A DNA stretch of 64,000 nucleotides. Origin: Bacteroidales bacterium. Its GTDB lineage: Bacteria; Bacteroidota; Bacteroidia; Bacteroidales; NBLH01. The DNA lies in assembly GCA_016937695.1 (NCBI GenBank), contig JAFGWC010000046.1:1-64000 (forward strand), written 5' to 3'. The notes beneath the pieces were generated by a model. That model did no database searches, was not told where the DNA came from, and saw only the letters and a program-made list of their open reading frames with translations. The position numbers and the translations under genes were made by a program. Positions 43,995 to 53,026 of the stretch are shown in pieces (the first letter of the stretch is position 1; every line of letters starts with the position of its first letter).

Positions 43995-44037
43995 AAAAAC
44001 ACAGAATAGCTTAAAAAAGATATTCTGTGTTTTTTTA
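43995..44037. terminator. Bidirectional terminator
   Basis: AAAAACACAGAATA (43995-44008) and TATTCTGTGTTTTT (44021-44034) are perfect 14-bp arms with a T run. It lies between the anti-sigma-like gene and the convergent pgk gene. Confidence 0.85.
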
Positions 44038-44189
44038 TTGATTCCTTTTGCAAGTAGTTAGTATACTGTTAATTAGTTATTAGGAATATTAGGAGTTCAT
44101 TTTTAATTACCGATTACTAATTTCTAATTACCTGTTAATTAAATCAATGCAAATAATATTATGCATATCAGCTATTTTAAAGCAGAGCC

Positions 44190-45383
44190 TTATTTGTCTC
44201 TAATAGCCTTAATACCAGGAAGTTCTATTCCTTCCATATACTCAAGTAAAGCGCCACCGCCAGTTGATACATAGCTTACTTTTTCTGCAAGATTGTATTT
44301 ATTAATAGCAGCCACAGAATCGCCACCACCAATTAAACTGAAAGAGCCTGTTGATGTAACTTCAGCAATGGCAATTGCCATTTGCTTGGTTCCATTTTCA
44401 AATTTTCCCATTTCGAAAACACCTACTGGTCCATTCCAAAGTATTGTTTGAGAGTTTTTAATTATTTCAGTAAATTTATCAATAGATTTTTGTCCAATAT
44501 CTAAACCCATCCATCCATTTTCAATTTTATCAATATCGGTTTGGTTCGTATTTGCATCATTACTAAAATTATCAGCATTTAAACTGTCGATTGGCAAATA
44601 AAGAGACACATTATTTTCTTCTGCTAATTTCATAATTTCAACAGCCATATCTAATTTATCATCTTCAACCATTGAAGAACCAATTTTGCCGCCTTTAGCT
44701 TTAATAAAAGTATATGTCATTCCGCCACCAATAATTAAATTGTCTATTTTAGGAAGCAAGCGCTTAATTATTGTAATTTTGCTCGAAACTTTTGCTCCAC
44801 CCATTATTGCTGTAAATGGTTTTTTAGCTTTTAGTAACATATTGTCTATGTTATTAAGCTCATTTTCAATAACATATCCAAACATTTTATCATTTGGGAA
44901 AAACTGTGCTATAATTGTAGTAGAAGCATGTGCACGGTGAGCTGTTCCAAATGCATCATTCACATATACATCAGCTAGATTTGCAAGCTTTTTTGAAAAT
45001 TCGATATTCCCTTTTTCTTCTTCAACATAAAATCTTAAATTTTCAAGCAGAAGTATTTCTCCTTTTTTTAGCTCTTTTGATTTTGTAACAGCTTGTTCTC
45101 CAATGCAATCATCAGCAAATTGAATTTCTTTATTTAAAAGTTTAGAAATGTGCTTTATAATATGCTTTAAAGATAATTTTACATCGTCTTTACTTTTCGG
45201 TCTTCCTCTGTGTGACATTAAAATAACGGAACCACCACCAGAAATAATTTTTTCAATAGTTGGTATTGTTGCTCTTATTCTTGTGTCATCAGTAATACTA
45301 AAATTATCGTCAAGTGGCACATTGAAGTCTACTCTTATTATAGCTCTTTTGTTGTTAAAATCGTAATTATCAATATTTTGCAT
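44190..45383 (-). CDS. pgk: Phosphoglycerate kinase
   Basis: A 397-residue enzyme of standard length. It transfers phosphate between 1,3-bisphosphoglycerate and ADP in glycolysis. Landmarks are RVDFNVPLD at the N-terminus, MSHRGRPKS (about 57-65), LLENLRFY (about 110), the MGGAKVSSK segment and GGGDSVAAI near the C-terminus for the nucleotide. It is divergent from holB and appears monocistronic. Confidence 0.97.
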   Translation of the reverse strand: MQNIDNYDFNNKRAIIRVDFNVPLDDNFSITDDTRIRATIPTIEKIISGGGSVILMSHRGRPKSKDDVKLSLKHIIKHISKLLNKEIQFADDCIGEQAVTKSKELKKGEILLLENLRFYVEEEKGNIEFSKKLANLADVYVNDAFGTAHRAHASTTIIAQFFPNDKMFGYVIENELNNIDNMLLKAKKPFTAIMGGAKVSSKITIIKRLLPKIDNLIIGGGMTYTFIKAKGGKIGSSMVEDDKLDMAVEIMKLAEENNVSLYLPIDSLNADNFSNDANTNQTDIDKIENGWMGLDIGQKSIDKFTEIIKNSQTILWNGPVGVFEMGKFENGTKQMAIAIAEVTSTGSFSLIGGGDSVAAINKYNLAEKVSYVSTGGGALLEYMEGIELPGIKAIRDK

Positions 45384-45488
45384 GGTTTAATGTTTATTTG
45401 TTTAAAATGTAAAATTAAGAAAAAAATATTATAACTTTCATCTTTCAACTTTATAAACTATATGAACTTTAAAGTTGAATGTTTTTTA

Positions 45489-45496
45489 TATTTTTG
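45489..45496 (+). promoter_or_regulatory. -7 element of holB
   Basis: TATTTTTG (TAnnTTTG) ends 4 bp before the ATG at 45501. This rules out the in-frame upstream ATG at 45462 for transcripts from this promoter and suggests an almost leaderless mRNA. Confidence 0.5.
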
Positions 45497-45500
45497 CAGA

Positions 45501-46643
45501 ATGCAATTTAAGGATATAATAGGACAAAAAGATATAATTAAAAGTTTTGTAAATACAGTTCAGACTAATAGAATTAGTCATGCCCAATTATTGTATGGAC
45601 CAGAAGGTTCCGGAAAACTTAAGCTGGCAATTGCTTTAGCACAATATATTTCGTGTAAAAACAGAACCGATGAAGATTCTTGTGGCGTTTGTCCATCTTG
45701 CAATAAATATAATAAATTAATCCACCCAGATTTACATTTTGTATTTCCAGTTGTTAAAACAAAAACCATTAGTAAACCTGTAAGTGATAATTTTATTGCT
45801 GAATGGCGAAAATTTATTCTTGAAACAGAGATTCACAGATTGAATAATTGGCTAGATTTAATTGAAAATTCTGATGCACAAGCAGGAATTTTCACACAGG
45901 AAAGTGGTGAAATAATAAAAAAATTAAGTTTAAAAACATTTGAGTCTGAATATAAAGTTATGATAATTTGGTTGCCCGAGAAAATGAATCTTTCATCGGC
46001 AAATAAATTACTTAAAATGATAGAAGAGCCACCAACAAAAACACTTTTTCTAATGGTTTCTGAATATCCTGATAAAGTAATAAATACAATACTTTCCAGA
46101 GCTCAATTTATTAAAATACCTAAAATTGATACCCAAAGCTTAATAGATGTTTTAAAATTAAAATATTTAGTAACTGATGAAAATTTAGATTATATTGTTA
46201 AAATTGCTAATGGTAACTTTTTTGAAGCTTTAGAAGCTATTAAAGAATCTGATGGACAAAAGTATTTGTTTAACTCTTTTGTAAATTTAATGAGACTTGG
46301 TTTTTCAGCAAAAATAGTTGAGCTTACAAAATGGGTAGATGAAATTACAAGTTTGGGAAGAGAAAAACAAAAAGAATTTATAGAATATTCTTTAGGATTA
46401 TTTCGAGAAAACTTTATTCTAAATAATTTATCCGAAAAATCAAATGAATTGAATTTATTTACAACAGCAGAAAAAGAATTTTCGATTAATTTTAATAAAT
46501 TTATACACATTAATAATATATTTGACATTTACGAAGAATTTAATAAGGCACATTTACATATAGAAAGAAATGGTATGGGCAAAATTATTTTTTTAGATTT
46601 AGCCCTTAAATTAGTTAAATTATTACGCCGAAGTGCTATCTAA
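45501..46643 (+). CDS. holB: DNA polymerase III delta' subunit
   Basis: The ATG at 45501 gives 380 residues starting MQFKDIIGQKDIIKSF, the usual N-terminus of clamp-loader AAA+ subunits. The loop LLYGPEGSGKLKLA is a Walker A relative. A four-cysteine zinc knuckle (CKNRTDEDSCGVCPSC) follows, and EEPPTKTLFLMVSE and TILSRAQF mark sensor regions. Delta' is part of the clamp loader that places the beta clamp on DNA. The following ricT, gldH and trmB genes form a common Bacteroidota neighbourhood. Confidence 0.9.
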   Translation: MQFKDIIGQKDIIKSFVNTVQTNRISHAQLLYGPEGSGKLKLAIALAQYISCKNRTDEDSCGVCPSCNKYNKLIHPDLHFVFPVVKTKTISKPVSDNFIAEWRKFILETEIHRLNNWLDLIENSDAQAGIFTQESGEIIKKLSLKTFESEYKVMIIWLPEKMNLSSANKLLKMIEEPPTKTLFLMVSEYPDKVINTILSRAQFIKIPKIDTQSLIDVLKLKYLVTDENLDYIVKIANGNFFEALEAIKESDGQKYLFNSFVNLMRLGFSAKIVELTKWVDEITSLGREKQKEFIEYSLGLFRENFILNNLSEKSNELNLFTTAEKEFSINFNKFIHINNIFDIYEEFNKAHLHIERNGMGKIIFLDLALKLVKLLRRSAI

Positions 46644-46677
46644 AGCATTTATGCGTAAGGCTCTGATTTTAAATAAC

Positions 46678-46743
46678 TTTTGTAATTAGTAATTTCTGAA
46701 TTAAAAAAATGAAATTCAGAAATTTTGCAAACTAATTACAAAA
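46678..46743. repeat. Long interrupted inverted repeat
   Basis: TTTTGTAATTAG and AATTTCTGAATT on the left pair with AATTCAGAAATT and CTAATTACAAAA on the right, with a few unpaired bases between the two blocks. It lies in the 251-bp gap between holB and ricT and may act as a transcription attenuator. The T tract expected for a terminator is missing. Confidence 0.5.
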
Positions 46744-46894
46744 AAACAGCTTATTTATTGTAATCAGAGATAATTATAATTGCAATTTACTGATTATTAA
46801 CAGTTTAAAATCAATATGTAATAAAATTGCAAATTACATAAAATCATTAAGCATATTGCTTAATACAAAGTTTTACAGGAAAATTTGATATAAA

Positions 46895-48055
46895 ATGGTA
46901 AATGATAAAAATATTTCAAGAGGATGCAACTCTAATTTTAATGATGAAAGTAATTTAGGATGTCAAATAGGCACGTGCAATAAGCTAAATGTTTACGATT
47001 GGCTTTCAAAAACACCAGAAGGCTCAAGGTTTTTTGAAATAGTTGAAGTTAGATTTAAAAATACCAGAAAAGCATTTTTTAAAAACGTTAACAGATTAAA
47101 ATTAAAGCAGGGAGAAGTGGTTGCAGTAGAAGCTTCGCCAGGACATGATATCGGAACTGTTTCATTAACAGGACAGCTTGTTCTTGAACAATTAAATAAA
47201 AACAATGTTAGTCCTGATTATGAGTTTAAAAAATTGTATAGAAAAGCAAAACCTGTTGATATTGAAAAATGGGAAAAATCCATTGAGAAGGAATTCAATA
47301 CAATGATTAAAGCCAGACAAATAACTGAAAATCTCGGACTTAATATGAAAATTGGAGACGTTGAATATCAAGGAGATGGAACCAAAGCAATATTTTATTA
47401 TATCGCTGATGAAAGAGTTGATTTTAGAGAATTGATTAAGATATTGGCCGAAGAGTTTAGAATTAGAGTTGAAATGAAGCAAATTGGTGCTCGACAAGAA
47501 GCTGGAAGAATTGGTGGAATTGGCTCTTGTGGTCGCGAACTTTGTTGCTCTACATGGATTACAAATTTTGTGTCTGTAACTACTTTAACTGCTAAATATC
47601 AAGAACTTTCATTAAATCCGCAAAAGCTTGCAGGACAGTGTGGTAAGCTAAAATGTTGTTTAAATTTCGAATCAGATTCTTATTTAGATGCACAAAAAGA
47701 TTTTCCTGATACATCTATAATTCTAAAAACTAAAAAAGGAGATGCTTTTCATCAAAAAACAGATATTTATAAAAAAATAATGTGGTATTCTTTTAATGAA
47801 AATTCTGCTTTTAATTTAACAGCAGTTCCAGTTGACAGAGTTCTTGAAATTATAAAATTAAATAAAGAAAATTCTATAGTTGAAAGTTTAGTAGATGCAG
47901 AAGAAAAGCAATTTAAAGATATTCTTAGTTCAGACCAAACATCAGATAATGAGAGAGTTAGTCTTATCGGAAAACAAGGACAGGAAAGCATTAAACAAAA
48001 ATCTACTTTTAGAAAAAAAATGCCGAATAAAGGAAAATTTCGCAGTAAAAAATAG
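46895..48055 (+). CDS. ricT: PSP1-domain protein, RicT-like
   Basis: A 386-residue protein. The PSP1 domain contains GRIGGIGSCGRELCCSTWITNF and LAGQCGKLKCCLNFESD, whose cysteines correspond to those of RicT (YaaT), which binds an iron-sulfur cluster with partners in Firmicutes and influences RNA processing. The N-terminal ~120 residues match the usual PSP1 start (FFKNVNRLKLKQGEVVAVEASPGHDIG). The C-terminal ~60 residues are basic and disordered, ending RKKMPNKGKFRSKK, which suggests RNA or ribosome contact. It lies 5 bp before gldH. Confidence 0.88.
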   Translation: MVNDKNISRGCNSNFNDESNLGCQIGTCNKLNVYDWLSKTPEGSRFFEIVEVRFKNTRKAFFKNVNRLKLKQGEVVAVEASPGHDIGTVSLTGQLVLEQLNKNNVSPDYEFKKLYRKAKPVDIEKWEKSIEKEFNTMIKARQITENLGLNMKIGDVEYQGDGTKAIFYYIADERVDFRELIKILAEEFRIRVEMKQIGARQEAGRIGGIGSCGRELCCSTWITNFVSVTTLTAKYQELSLNPQKLAGQCGKLKCCLNFESDSYLDAQKDFPDTSIILKTKKGDAFHQKTDIYKKIMWYSFNENSAFNLTAVPVDRVLEIIKLNKENSIVESLVDAEEKQFKDILSSDQTSDNERVSLIGKQGQESIKQKSTFRKKMPNKGKFRSKK

Positions 48056-48060
48056 TTTTT

Positions 48061-48534
48061 ATGAATAAAATAGTAATTGGATTTATTGTAATGCTTTCCT
48101 TCTCTTTTATAGCATGCAATGAAAATGTTTTTTATAATAAAAAATATGATATCTCGGAGAATACTTGGAATTATGAAGATACACTAAGTTTTAATGTAAA
48201 TATTTCAGATACATCACAACTATATAATTTGTATTTCTCAATAAAAAATACTGAAGAATATCAAAATAGTAATTTATGGTTATTCATAACTACTAGTTCT
48301 CCAGATGGTTATATGATAAAAGACACGCTCGAGTTTTTTTTGTCAGATGATTTAGGAAAATGGTTTGGGAAAAAATCTTCAGATAATTTTATTACTTATC
48401 ATTATTTTAAAAGGCAAGTTATTTTTCCTGTAAAAGGCAAGTATTCTTTTGTTATTCAACAGGGAATGAGGCAATTAGATTTATATGGGATAAACAAATT
48501 TGGATTAATTATTAAAAAAAGTGGCGAAAAATAA
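48061..48534 (+). CDS. gldH: GldH-like gliding motility lipoprotein
   Basis: A 157-residue lipoprotein (signal ending FIAC, Cys19). The region FYNKKYDISENTWNYEDTLSF and the C-terminal GMRQLDLYGINKFGLIIKK fit GldH, a lipoprotein needed for gliding and type IX secretion in Flavobacterium. It is usually found directly after the PSP1 gene, as here. Gliding itself is not implied; GldH homologues also exist in non-gliding members. Its last codons overlap the trmB start by 14 bp. Confidence 0.82.
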   Translation: MNKIVIGFIVMLSFSFIACNENVFYNKKYDISENTWNYEDTLSFNVNISDTSQLYNLYFSIKNTEEYQNSNLWLFITTSSPDGYMIKDTLEFFLSDDLGKWFGKKSSDNFITYHYFKRQVIFPVKGKYSFVIQQGMRQLDLYGINKFGLIIKKSGEK

Positions 48535-49246
48535 ACTGGCAAGATTTGAAGAAAATGCAGGCTTTGAACATGTTTTGCAGCCTGATTATAAAGATGTTCT
48601 AAATAAGGATTTTCATTTGAAAGCCAATTGGAATAATGTTTTTTTCAAAAATAATAATCCAATTGTTCTGGAACTTGGATGCGGAAAAGGTGAGTATACT
48701 GTAAATTTAGCTCAAAAATTCCCAAATAAAAATTTTATTGGTATAGATATTAAAGGTGCAAGACTTTGGCGAGGAGCTAAAATCGCTTTTGAGAAAAAAT
48801 TAAACAATGTTGTTTTTATAAGAACTAGAATCGATTTTATAGAATCTTTTTTTTGCAAAGATGAGGTAAGTGAAATTTGGATTACTTTTCCTGATCCACA
48901 ACCAAAAAGGATTAAAAAAAGATTAAGTTCAACGCTATTTTTAACTAGATATAAAAATTTTTTAAATGAAACAGGAATAATACACTTAAAAACAGATAGT
49001 CAACTACTTTATAAATACACAAAAGCTTTAATACATGAAAATAAATTCATTGTAAACAATTCAATTTCTGATGTTTATGATGACAAAGATGTTCCTGAAG
49101 AACTTACTTCTATACAAACATTTTATGAAAAGCAATTTCTAAATGAAGGTAAAAAAATTACTTATCTTAGATTTAATTTACATAACATATTACCATATGT
49201 CGAACCTGAGGAATTTAACCGTAAATTTGCAAAAGAGCTTTTATAA
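48521..49246 (+). CDS. trmB: tRNA (guanine-N7)-methyltransferase
   Basis: A 241-residue enzyme that methylates G46 of tRNA. It starts with GTG inside the end of gldH (MAKNKLARFEENAGFEHV), the normal N-terminus of Bacteroidota TrmB. Landmarks are the SAM motif VLELGCGKGEYTVNLA (about 50-65), IGIDIKGARLWRGAK, and WITFPDPQPKRIKKR with the conserved FPDPxPK motif. Translational coupling to gldH is likely. Confidence 0.93.
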   Translation: MAKNKLARFEENAGFEHVLQPDYKDVLNKDFHLKANWNNVFFKNNNPIVLELGCGKGEYTVNLAQKFPNKNFIGIDIKGARLWRGAKIAFEKKLNNVVFIRTRIDFIESFFCKDEVSEIWITFPDPQPKRIKKRLSSTLFLTRYKNFLNETGIIHLKTDSQLLYKYTKALIHENKFIVNNSISDVYDDKDVPEELTSIQTFYEKQFLNEGKKITYLRFNLHNILPYVEPEEFNRKFAKELL

Positions 49247-49262
49247 CTAAAATTTAATTTTC

Positions 49263-50351
49263 TTGGTAAAATTTTTAAGTAAAATATCACTTTCAATAAA
49301 TATTCTGTTTGCACTATTTTTGATATTTGCATATTTATCGGCATATGTAAGTCCGGTAGATTTTGCCTTTTTTGCTTTTTTCGGACTAATTTATCCTTTT
49401 TTTTTAGTAATAAATCTAATTTTTCTGGCATACTGGATTTTTCGCAAGAAAAAATACTTTTTAGTTTCACTAATTGCAATTTTAATTGGATGGAATTTTT
49501 TATTCAGCTTTTTCCAAATAAATCTTAATAAAAAGAACTTTTCTGATGATGAACAAAGAATTAAAGTTTTATCATATAATGTTAGAATTTTTAATTTATG
49601 GAATTGGGCCGCAGAGAAAAACATAACCCAAAAAGCTTATGATTTTATTAGAGAAAATAATTACGATATTGTTTGTTTACAGGAATTTTATTCGAGTAAA
49701 AAAAAAGGAAAGAATGCTTTAGATTCTATTTTGCAAAAATCATCTTTAATAAATGCACATGTTTCATACACTAAAAAGAATGGTAAAACATATCATCACG
49801 GAATTGCTATTTTCTCTGTTTATCCAATTTTAAACAAAGGAAATGTCCAACTTAACAATGATGAAAATTTTTGTATATACACCGATTTACTAATAAATGA
49901 AGACACAATTAGAGTTTATAATCTTCATTTAGCATCTGTACATCTTGGATATAACGATTATCAAGTTATAGATAATATTGATAATGATACAATTATAGAC
50001 GTAAAAGCCTATAAAAATATTTTAGGAAAATTACGTAAAAGCTATATTAAGAGAGCTCATCAAGTAAATATTATTTCAGCACATATAAATGCTTCAAAAT
50101 ATCCTTCAATTGTTTGTGGCGATTTTAATGATACACCTTTTTCATATGCATATAATCGGATTATAAAAGATATGAAAGATGCCTTTATTGAGTCAGGAAA
50201 TGGTGTGGCAAGCACTTATATACACAAATTTTCAACTTTCAGAATCGATTTTATTCTGCATTCAAAATCTTTAAAATCGTATAATTTTAGAAGATTAAAA
50301 ATCAATTTATCAGATCATTATCCTATTGAATGCTATTTTAAAACAAAATAA
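49263..50351 (+). CDS. Membrane-anchored endonuclease/exonuclease/phosphatase family protein
   Basis: A 362-residue protein starting with TTG at 49263. Three hydrophobic segments lie in residues ~5-85, followed by an EEP domain: LSYNVRIFN, DIVCLQEFY (metal Glu), HHGIAIFS, YNLHLASVHLG, VCGDFNDTPFSYAY and the terminal SDHYPI with the catalytic Asp-His. All key residues of the DNase I fold are present. Substrates of such membrane-anchored EEP proteins are not settled. It follows trmB after 16 bp, probably in the same transcript, and converges on the dehydratase gene. Confidence 0.88.
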   Translation: MVKFLSKISLSINILFALFLIFAYLSAYVSPVDFAFFAFFGLIYPFFLVINLIFLAYWIFRKKKYFLVSLIAILIGWNFLFSFFQINLNKKNFSDDEQRIKVLSYNVRIFNLWNWAAEKNITQKAYDFIRENNYDIVCLQEFYSSKKKGKNALDSILQKSSLINAHVSYTKKNGKTYHHGIAIFSVYPILNKGNVQLNNDENFCIYTDLLINEDTIRVYNLHLASVHLGYNDYQVIDNIDNDTIIDVKAYKNILGKLRKSYIKRAHQVNIISAHINASKYPSIVCGDFNDTPFSYAYNRIIKDMKDAFIESGNGVASTYIHKFSTFRIDFILHSKSLKSYNFRRLKINLSDHYPIECYFKTK

Positions 50352-50369
50352 TCAGAAATTATTTTGTTT

Positions 50370-51329
50370 TTAGAAAGGTAAATTATTCAAATCCACATTT
50401 CCTCCCGAAATTATTATCCCGACTCTTTTATTTTTAAAAATATTTTTATTCTCAAGTATTGCTGCTAAAGGAACAGCTGACGAAGGTTCTACAATAATTT
50501 TCATTCTTTCCCAAATTAAACGCATCGCTTCAATTATACTATCTTCGCTAACAGTTAAAATATTATCAACGTTTTCAGATATAATTTTAAATGTTAAACT
50601 TCCAAGCGAAGTCAAAAGTCCATCTGCAATTGTTTTTGGATTGTTTGAAGGTATAATATATCCGGCATTAAATGATTTAAATGCATCATCAGCATTTTTT
50701 GGTTCTGCTGCAATTACCTGTATATCAGACCTTAAGCTTTTTGCTGATATTGCTGTGCCACTTAACAAACCGCCTCCGCCAACCGGCGCAGAAATGATAT
50801 CCAGTATTTTATAATCGTTTAATAATTCAAATGCTGAAGTGGCTTGACCGCAAATAACATTAAAATTGTTATACGGATGAATAAATTCAGCTCCTGTTTT
50901 TTCTGTAATTTTCTCAAGAGTAGATTCTCTTGCTTCTATAGTTGGTTCGCAAAAAGTGATTTCTGCACCATAATATTTAACAGCCTTTTTCTTAATCAAA
51001 GGTGCATTTTCTGGCATTACAACATATGCTTTAACTCCTGCGATTTTAGCCGCTAATGCAAGTGCAGCTGCATGATTACCTGATGAATGTGTTGCAACTC
51101 CGTTTTTTTTTTGATTTTCAGTTAATTGTAAAACAGCATTTGTTGCGCCTCTGAATTTAAAAGCACCAGTTTTTTGAAAATTTTCGCATTTAAAATAAAT
51201 TTCAGCTCCTGTTATTTTATTTATGCTTTTTGAACTTAATACTGGTGTTTTATGAATAAAAGATTTTATTCTGTTATAAGTTTCAAAAATATCATTATAA
51301 TTAGGTGTTTTTTCAATTGAATTGTTCAT
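50370..51329 (-). CDS. Threonine/serine dehydratase, short (catabolic) type
   Basis: A 319-residue PLP enzyme. The PLP lysine is in TGAFKFRGATN (Lys59), the substrate loop is SSGNHAAALA (82-91) and the phosphate loop is PVGGGGLLSG (about 180). It lacks the C-terminal ACT regulatory domain of biosynthetic IlvA, so it resembles TdcB or serine racemase. It deaminates threonine to 2-oxobutanoate (or serine to pyruvate). It lies 11 bp after the sugar-transferase gene on the same strand. Confidence 0.9.
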   Translation of the reverse strand: MNNSIEKTPNYNDIFETYNRIKSFIHKTPVLSSKSINKITGAEIYFKCENFQKTGAFKFRGATNAVLQLTENQKKNGVATHSSGNHAAALALAAKIAGVKAYVVMPENAPLIKKKAVKYYGAEITFCEPTIEARESTLEKITEKTGAEFIHPYNNFNVICGQATSAFELLNDYKILDIISAPVGGGGLLSGTAISAKSLRSDIQVIAAEPKNADDAFKSFNAGYIIPSNNPKTIADGLLTSLGSLTFKIISENVDNILTVSEDSIIEAMRLIWERMKIIVEPSSAVPLAAILENKNIFKNKRVGIIISGGNVDLNNLPF

Positions 51330-51340
51330 ATTAATTGATT

Positions 51341-52756
51341 TTATATTCCATCTCTTTTAAATACAACTAAAATGGTGTTTATCATTATTTTAAAATCAAA
51401 ATATAGCGACATATTTTTTATATAAATAACATCAAGTTTCAGTCGTTCAAGCATTTGCTCTACATTTTCAGCGTATCCGTATTTAACTTGACCTAGAGAA
51501 GTAATTCCTGGTTTTATTTTAAGTAAAAGCATATATTCTGGTGCTATTTTTACTATTTTATCAATAAAAAATTGCCGTTCAGGTCTTGGACCAACAATTG
51601 ACATATCTCCTTTTAGAACATTAAAAAACTGAGGAATTTCGTCAAGTCTGGTTTTTCTTAAAAACTTTCCAAATTTTGTTATTCTTTGATCATATTTTGA
51701 GGAAAGTTCGGGCGTGCCATTCTCTGCATTACTATACATCGATCTGAATTTGTATATTGTAAAGTGCTTGCCTTTTTTTCCAACTCTTTTTTGTTTGTAT
51801 ATTATTGGTCCGGGCGATGAAAGTTTTACTGCTGAGGCTGCAAAAATGTATAAAGGAAGCATTAGAACAATAAAAATTACTGAAATTGAATAATCCAATA
51901 TCCTTTTAATTGTTGTATCGCTTACAGACATTAGTTCTGAAGAAACTTTAAGTAAAGGTGTTCCTTCAATTAATGACATTTCTATTTTTCCAATCAGAAT
52001 TTCTAATAAATCAGGAATTATTTTTATCGAGGCATCTGTAAATATTAATTCCGATATGATTTTTTCTACTTCTTTGTGCTCGTTTCTTTCAACAGCAATA
52101 ATAATTTCTTCAATTTTATTCGCCTTAATTATTTGGTAAATATTTTTAAATTCACCTAAATAATTAATTTTTTTTTCAAGTTCAGGATTTATGTTTTCAT
52201 ATACATTTACAAAACCAACAAATTTATATCCTGATGATAATTTCATGGAAGTAAATTCATTTAGCAATTTTTGTGCTTTTCCGTTGCTTCCAATTATTAA
52301 TGTATTATATCCAATTTTCCCTAATCTTAATTTATTTATAGTTTTGCTTGTAATAATTACTCTAGGAATATAGGTTAATACAAAGTTTAAAGTAAACAGA
52401 GCAGCAATGGATAAGTAATAATCTTTATATGAACCGACAAAATCATCTAATATAAAAATGAAAAACAATAATAAAACTCCAAATAGAATAGAGAAAAAAG
52501 TTTGAGATAATTCTTGAAGTCTCGATTTGCGATAAATGTTATAATAATAACCGCTAAATAGATATATTGATAACCAAAAAATAATAATAACAAACAAACT
52601 TATAATAAAGTAATGGTTTATTATAAAAGGAATTTTATATCCAAAAACTGTTGTTTCGATAAATATTTTTCTAAAAATATTAAATAAAATCCATGCAAAT
52701 GAAGCACTTAAAATGTCAAATATTAAATATTTTAAAGTATGAATTTTATTATTCAT
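51341..52756 (-). CDS. Polyprenyl glycosylphosphotransferase (initiating sugar transferase)
   Basis: A 471-residue protein of WbaP/WcaJ layout. It has an N-terminal block of four to five helices (1-145), a nucleotide-fold middle (CoA-binding-like, YNTLIIGSNGKAQKLL) and a C-terminal sugar-transferase domain. That domain contains a helix, KRVGKKGKHFTIYKFRSM, TRLDEIPQFFNVLKGDMSIVGPRPE and KPGITSLGQV. It attaches the first sugar-1-phosphate to undecaprenyl phosphate. It is 30 kb from the glycan genes at 4-20 kb but could start that chain. Confidence 0.92.
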   Translation of the reverse strand: MNNKIHTLKYLIFDILSASFAWILFNIFRKIFIETTVFGYKIPFIINHYFIISLFVIIIFWLSIYLFSGYYYNIYRKSRLQELSQTFFSILFGVLLLFFIFILDDFVGSYKDYYLSIAALFTLNFVLTYIPRVIITSKTINKLRLGKIGYNTLIIGSNGKAQKLLNEFTSMKLSSGYKFVGFVNVYENINPELEKKINYLGEFKNIYQIIKANKIEEIIIAVERNEHKEVEKIISELIFTDASIKIIPDLLEILIGKIEMSLIEGTPLLKVSSELMSVSDTTIKRILDYSISVIFIVLMLPLYIFAASAVKLSSPGPIIYKQKRVGKKGKHFTIYKFRSMYSNAENGTPELSSKYDQRITKFGKFLRKTRLDEIPQFFNVLKGDMSIVGPRPERQFFIDKIVKIAPEYMLLLKIKPGITSLGQVKYGYAENVEQMLERLKLDVIYIKNMSLYFDFKIMINTILVVFKRDGI

Positions 52757-52850
52757 AAAAATTGAGGATATATAAAACCATATAAAATAATTGGCTTGAA
52801 TATGTATTAATTTTAATAAAAATATTATTATTATTTAAAATTAATAAATG

Positions 52851-52858
52851 CAAATATA
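52851..52858 (-). promoter_or_regulatory. -7 element of the sugar transferase gene
   Basis: On the - strand the octamer reads TATATTTG, 94 bp upstream of the ATG at 52756. The leader is AT-rich without a recognisable riboswitch. Confidence 0.45.
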
Positions 52859-52912
52859 GATATTTATTCTGTTTTGATATAGTTATAATAACAATTTTAG
52901 ATTAAATTTGGG

Positions 52913-52920
52913 CGTTCATA
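52913..52920 (+). promoter_or_regulatory. -7 element upstream of sprE/porW
   Basis: TAAATTTG fits TAnnTTTG, 106 bp before the ATG at 53027, divergent from the sugar transferase promoter. Confidence 0.45.
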
Positions 52921-53026
52921 TTATTTAATTTAAAAATGTTTAAAATTGATTTTCTTATTACTAAAAAATGAGTTGAATTATTTAATAAATTTATTTACTA
53001 AAATATAAAATAGAAAATTTTACAAA

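Noticed and set aside
45462-45500. Upstream in-frame start for holB
   Set aside because: The added residues are not conserved in clamp-loader subunits and the promoter -7 element lies inside them.
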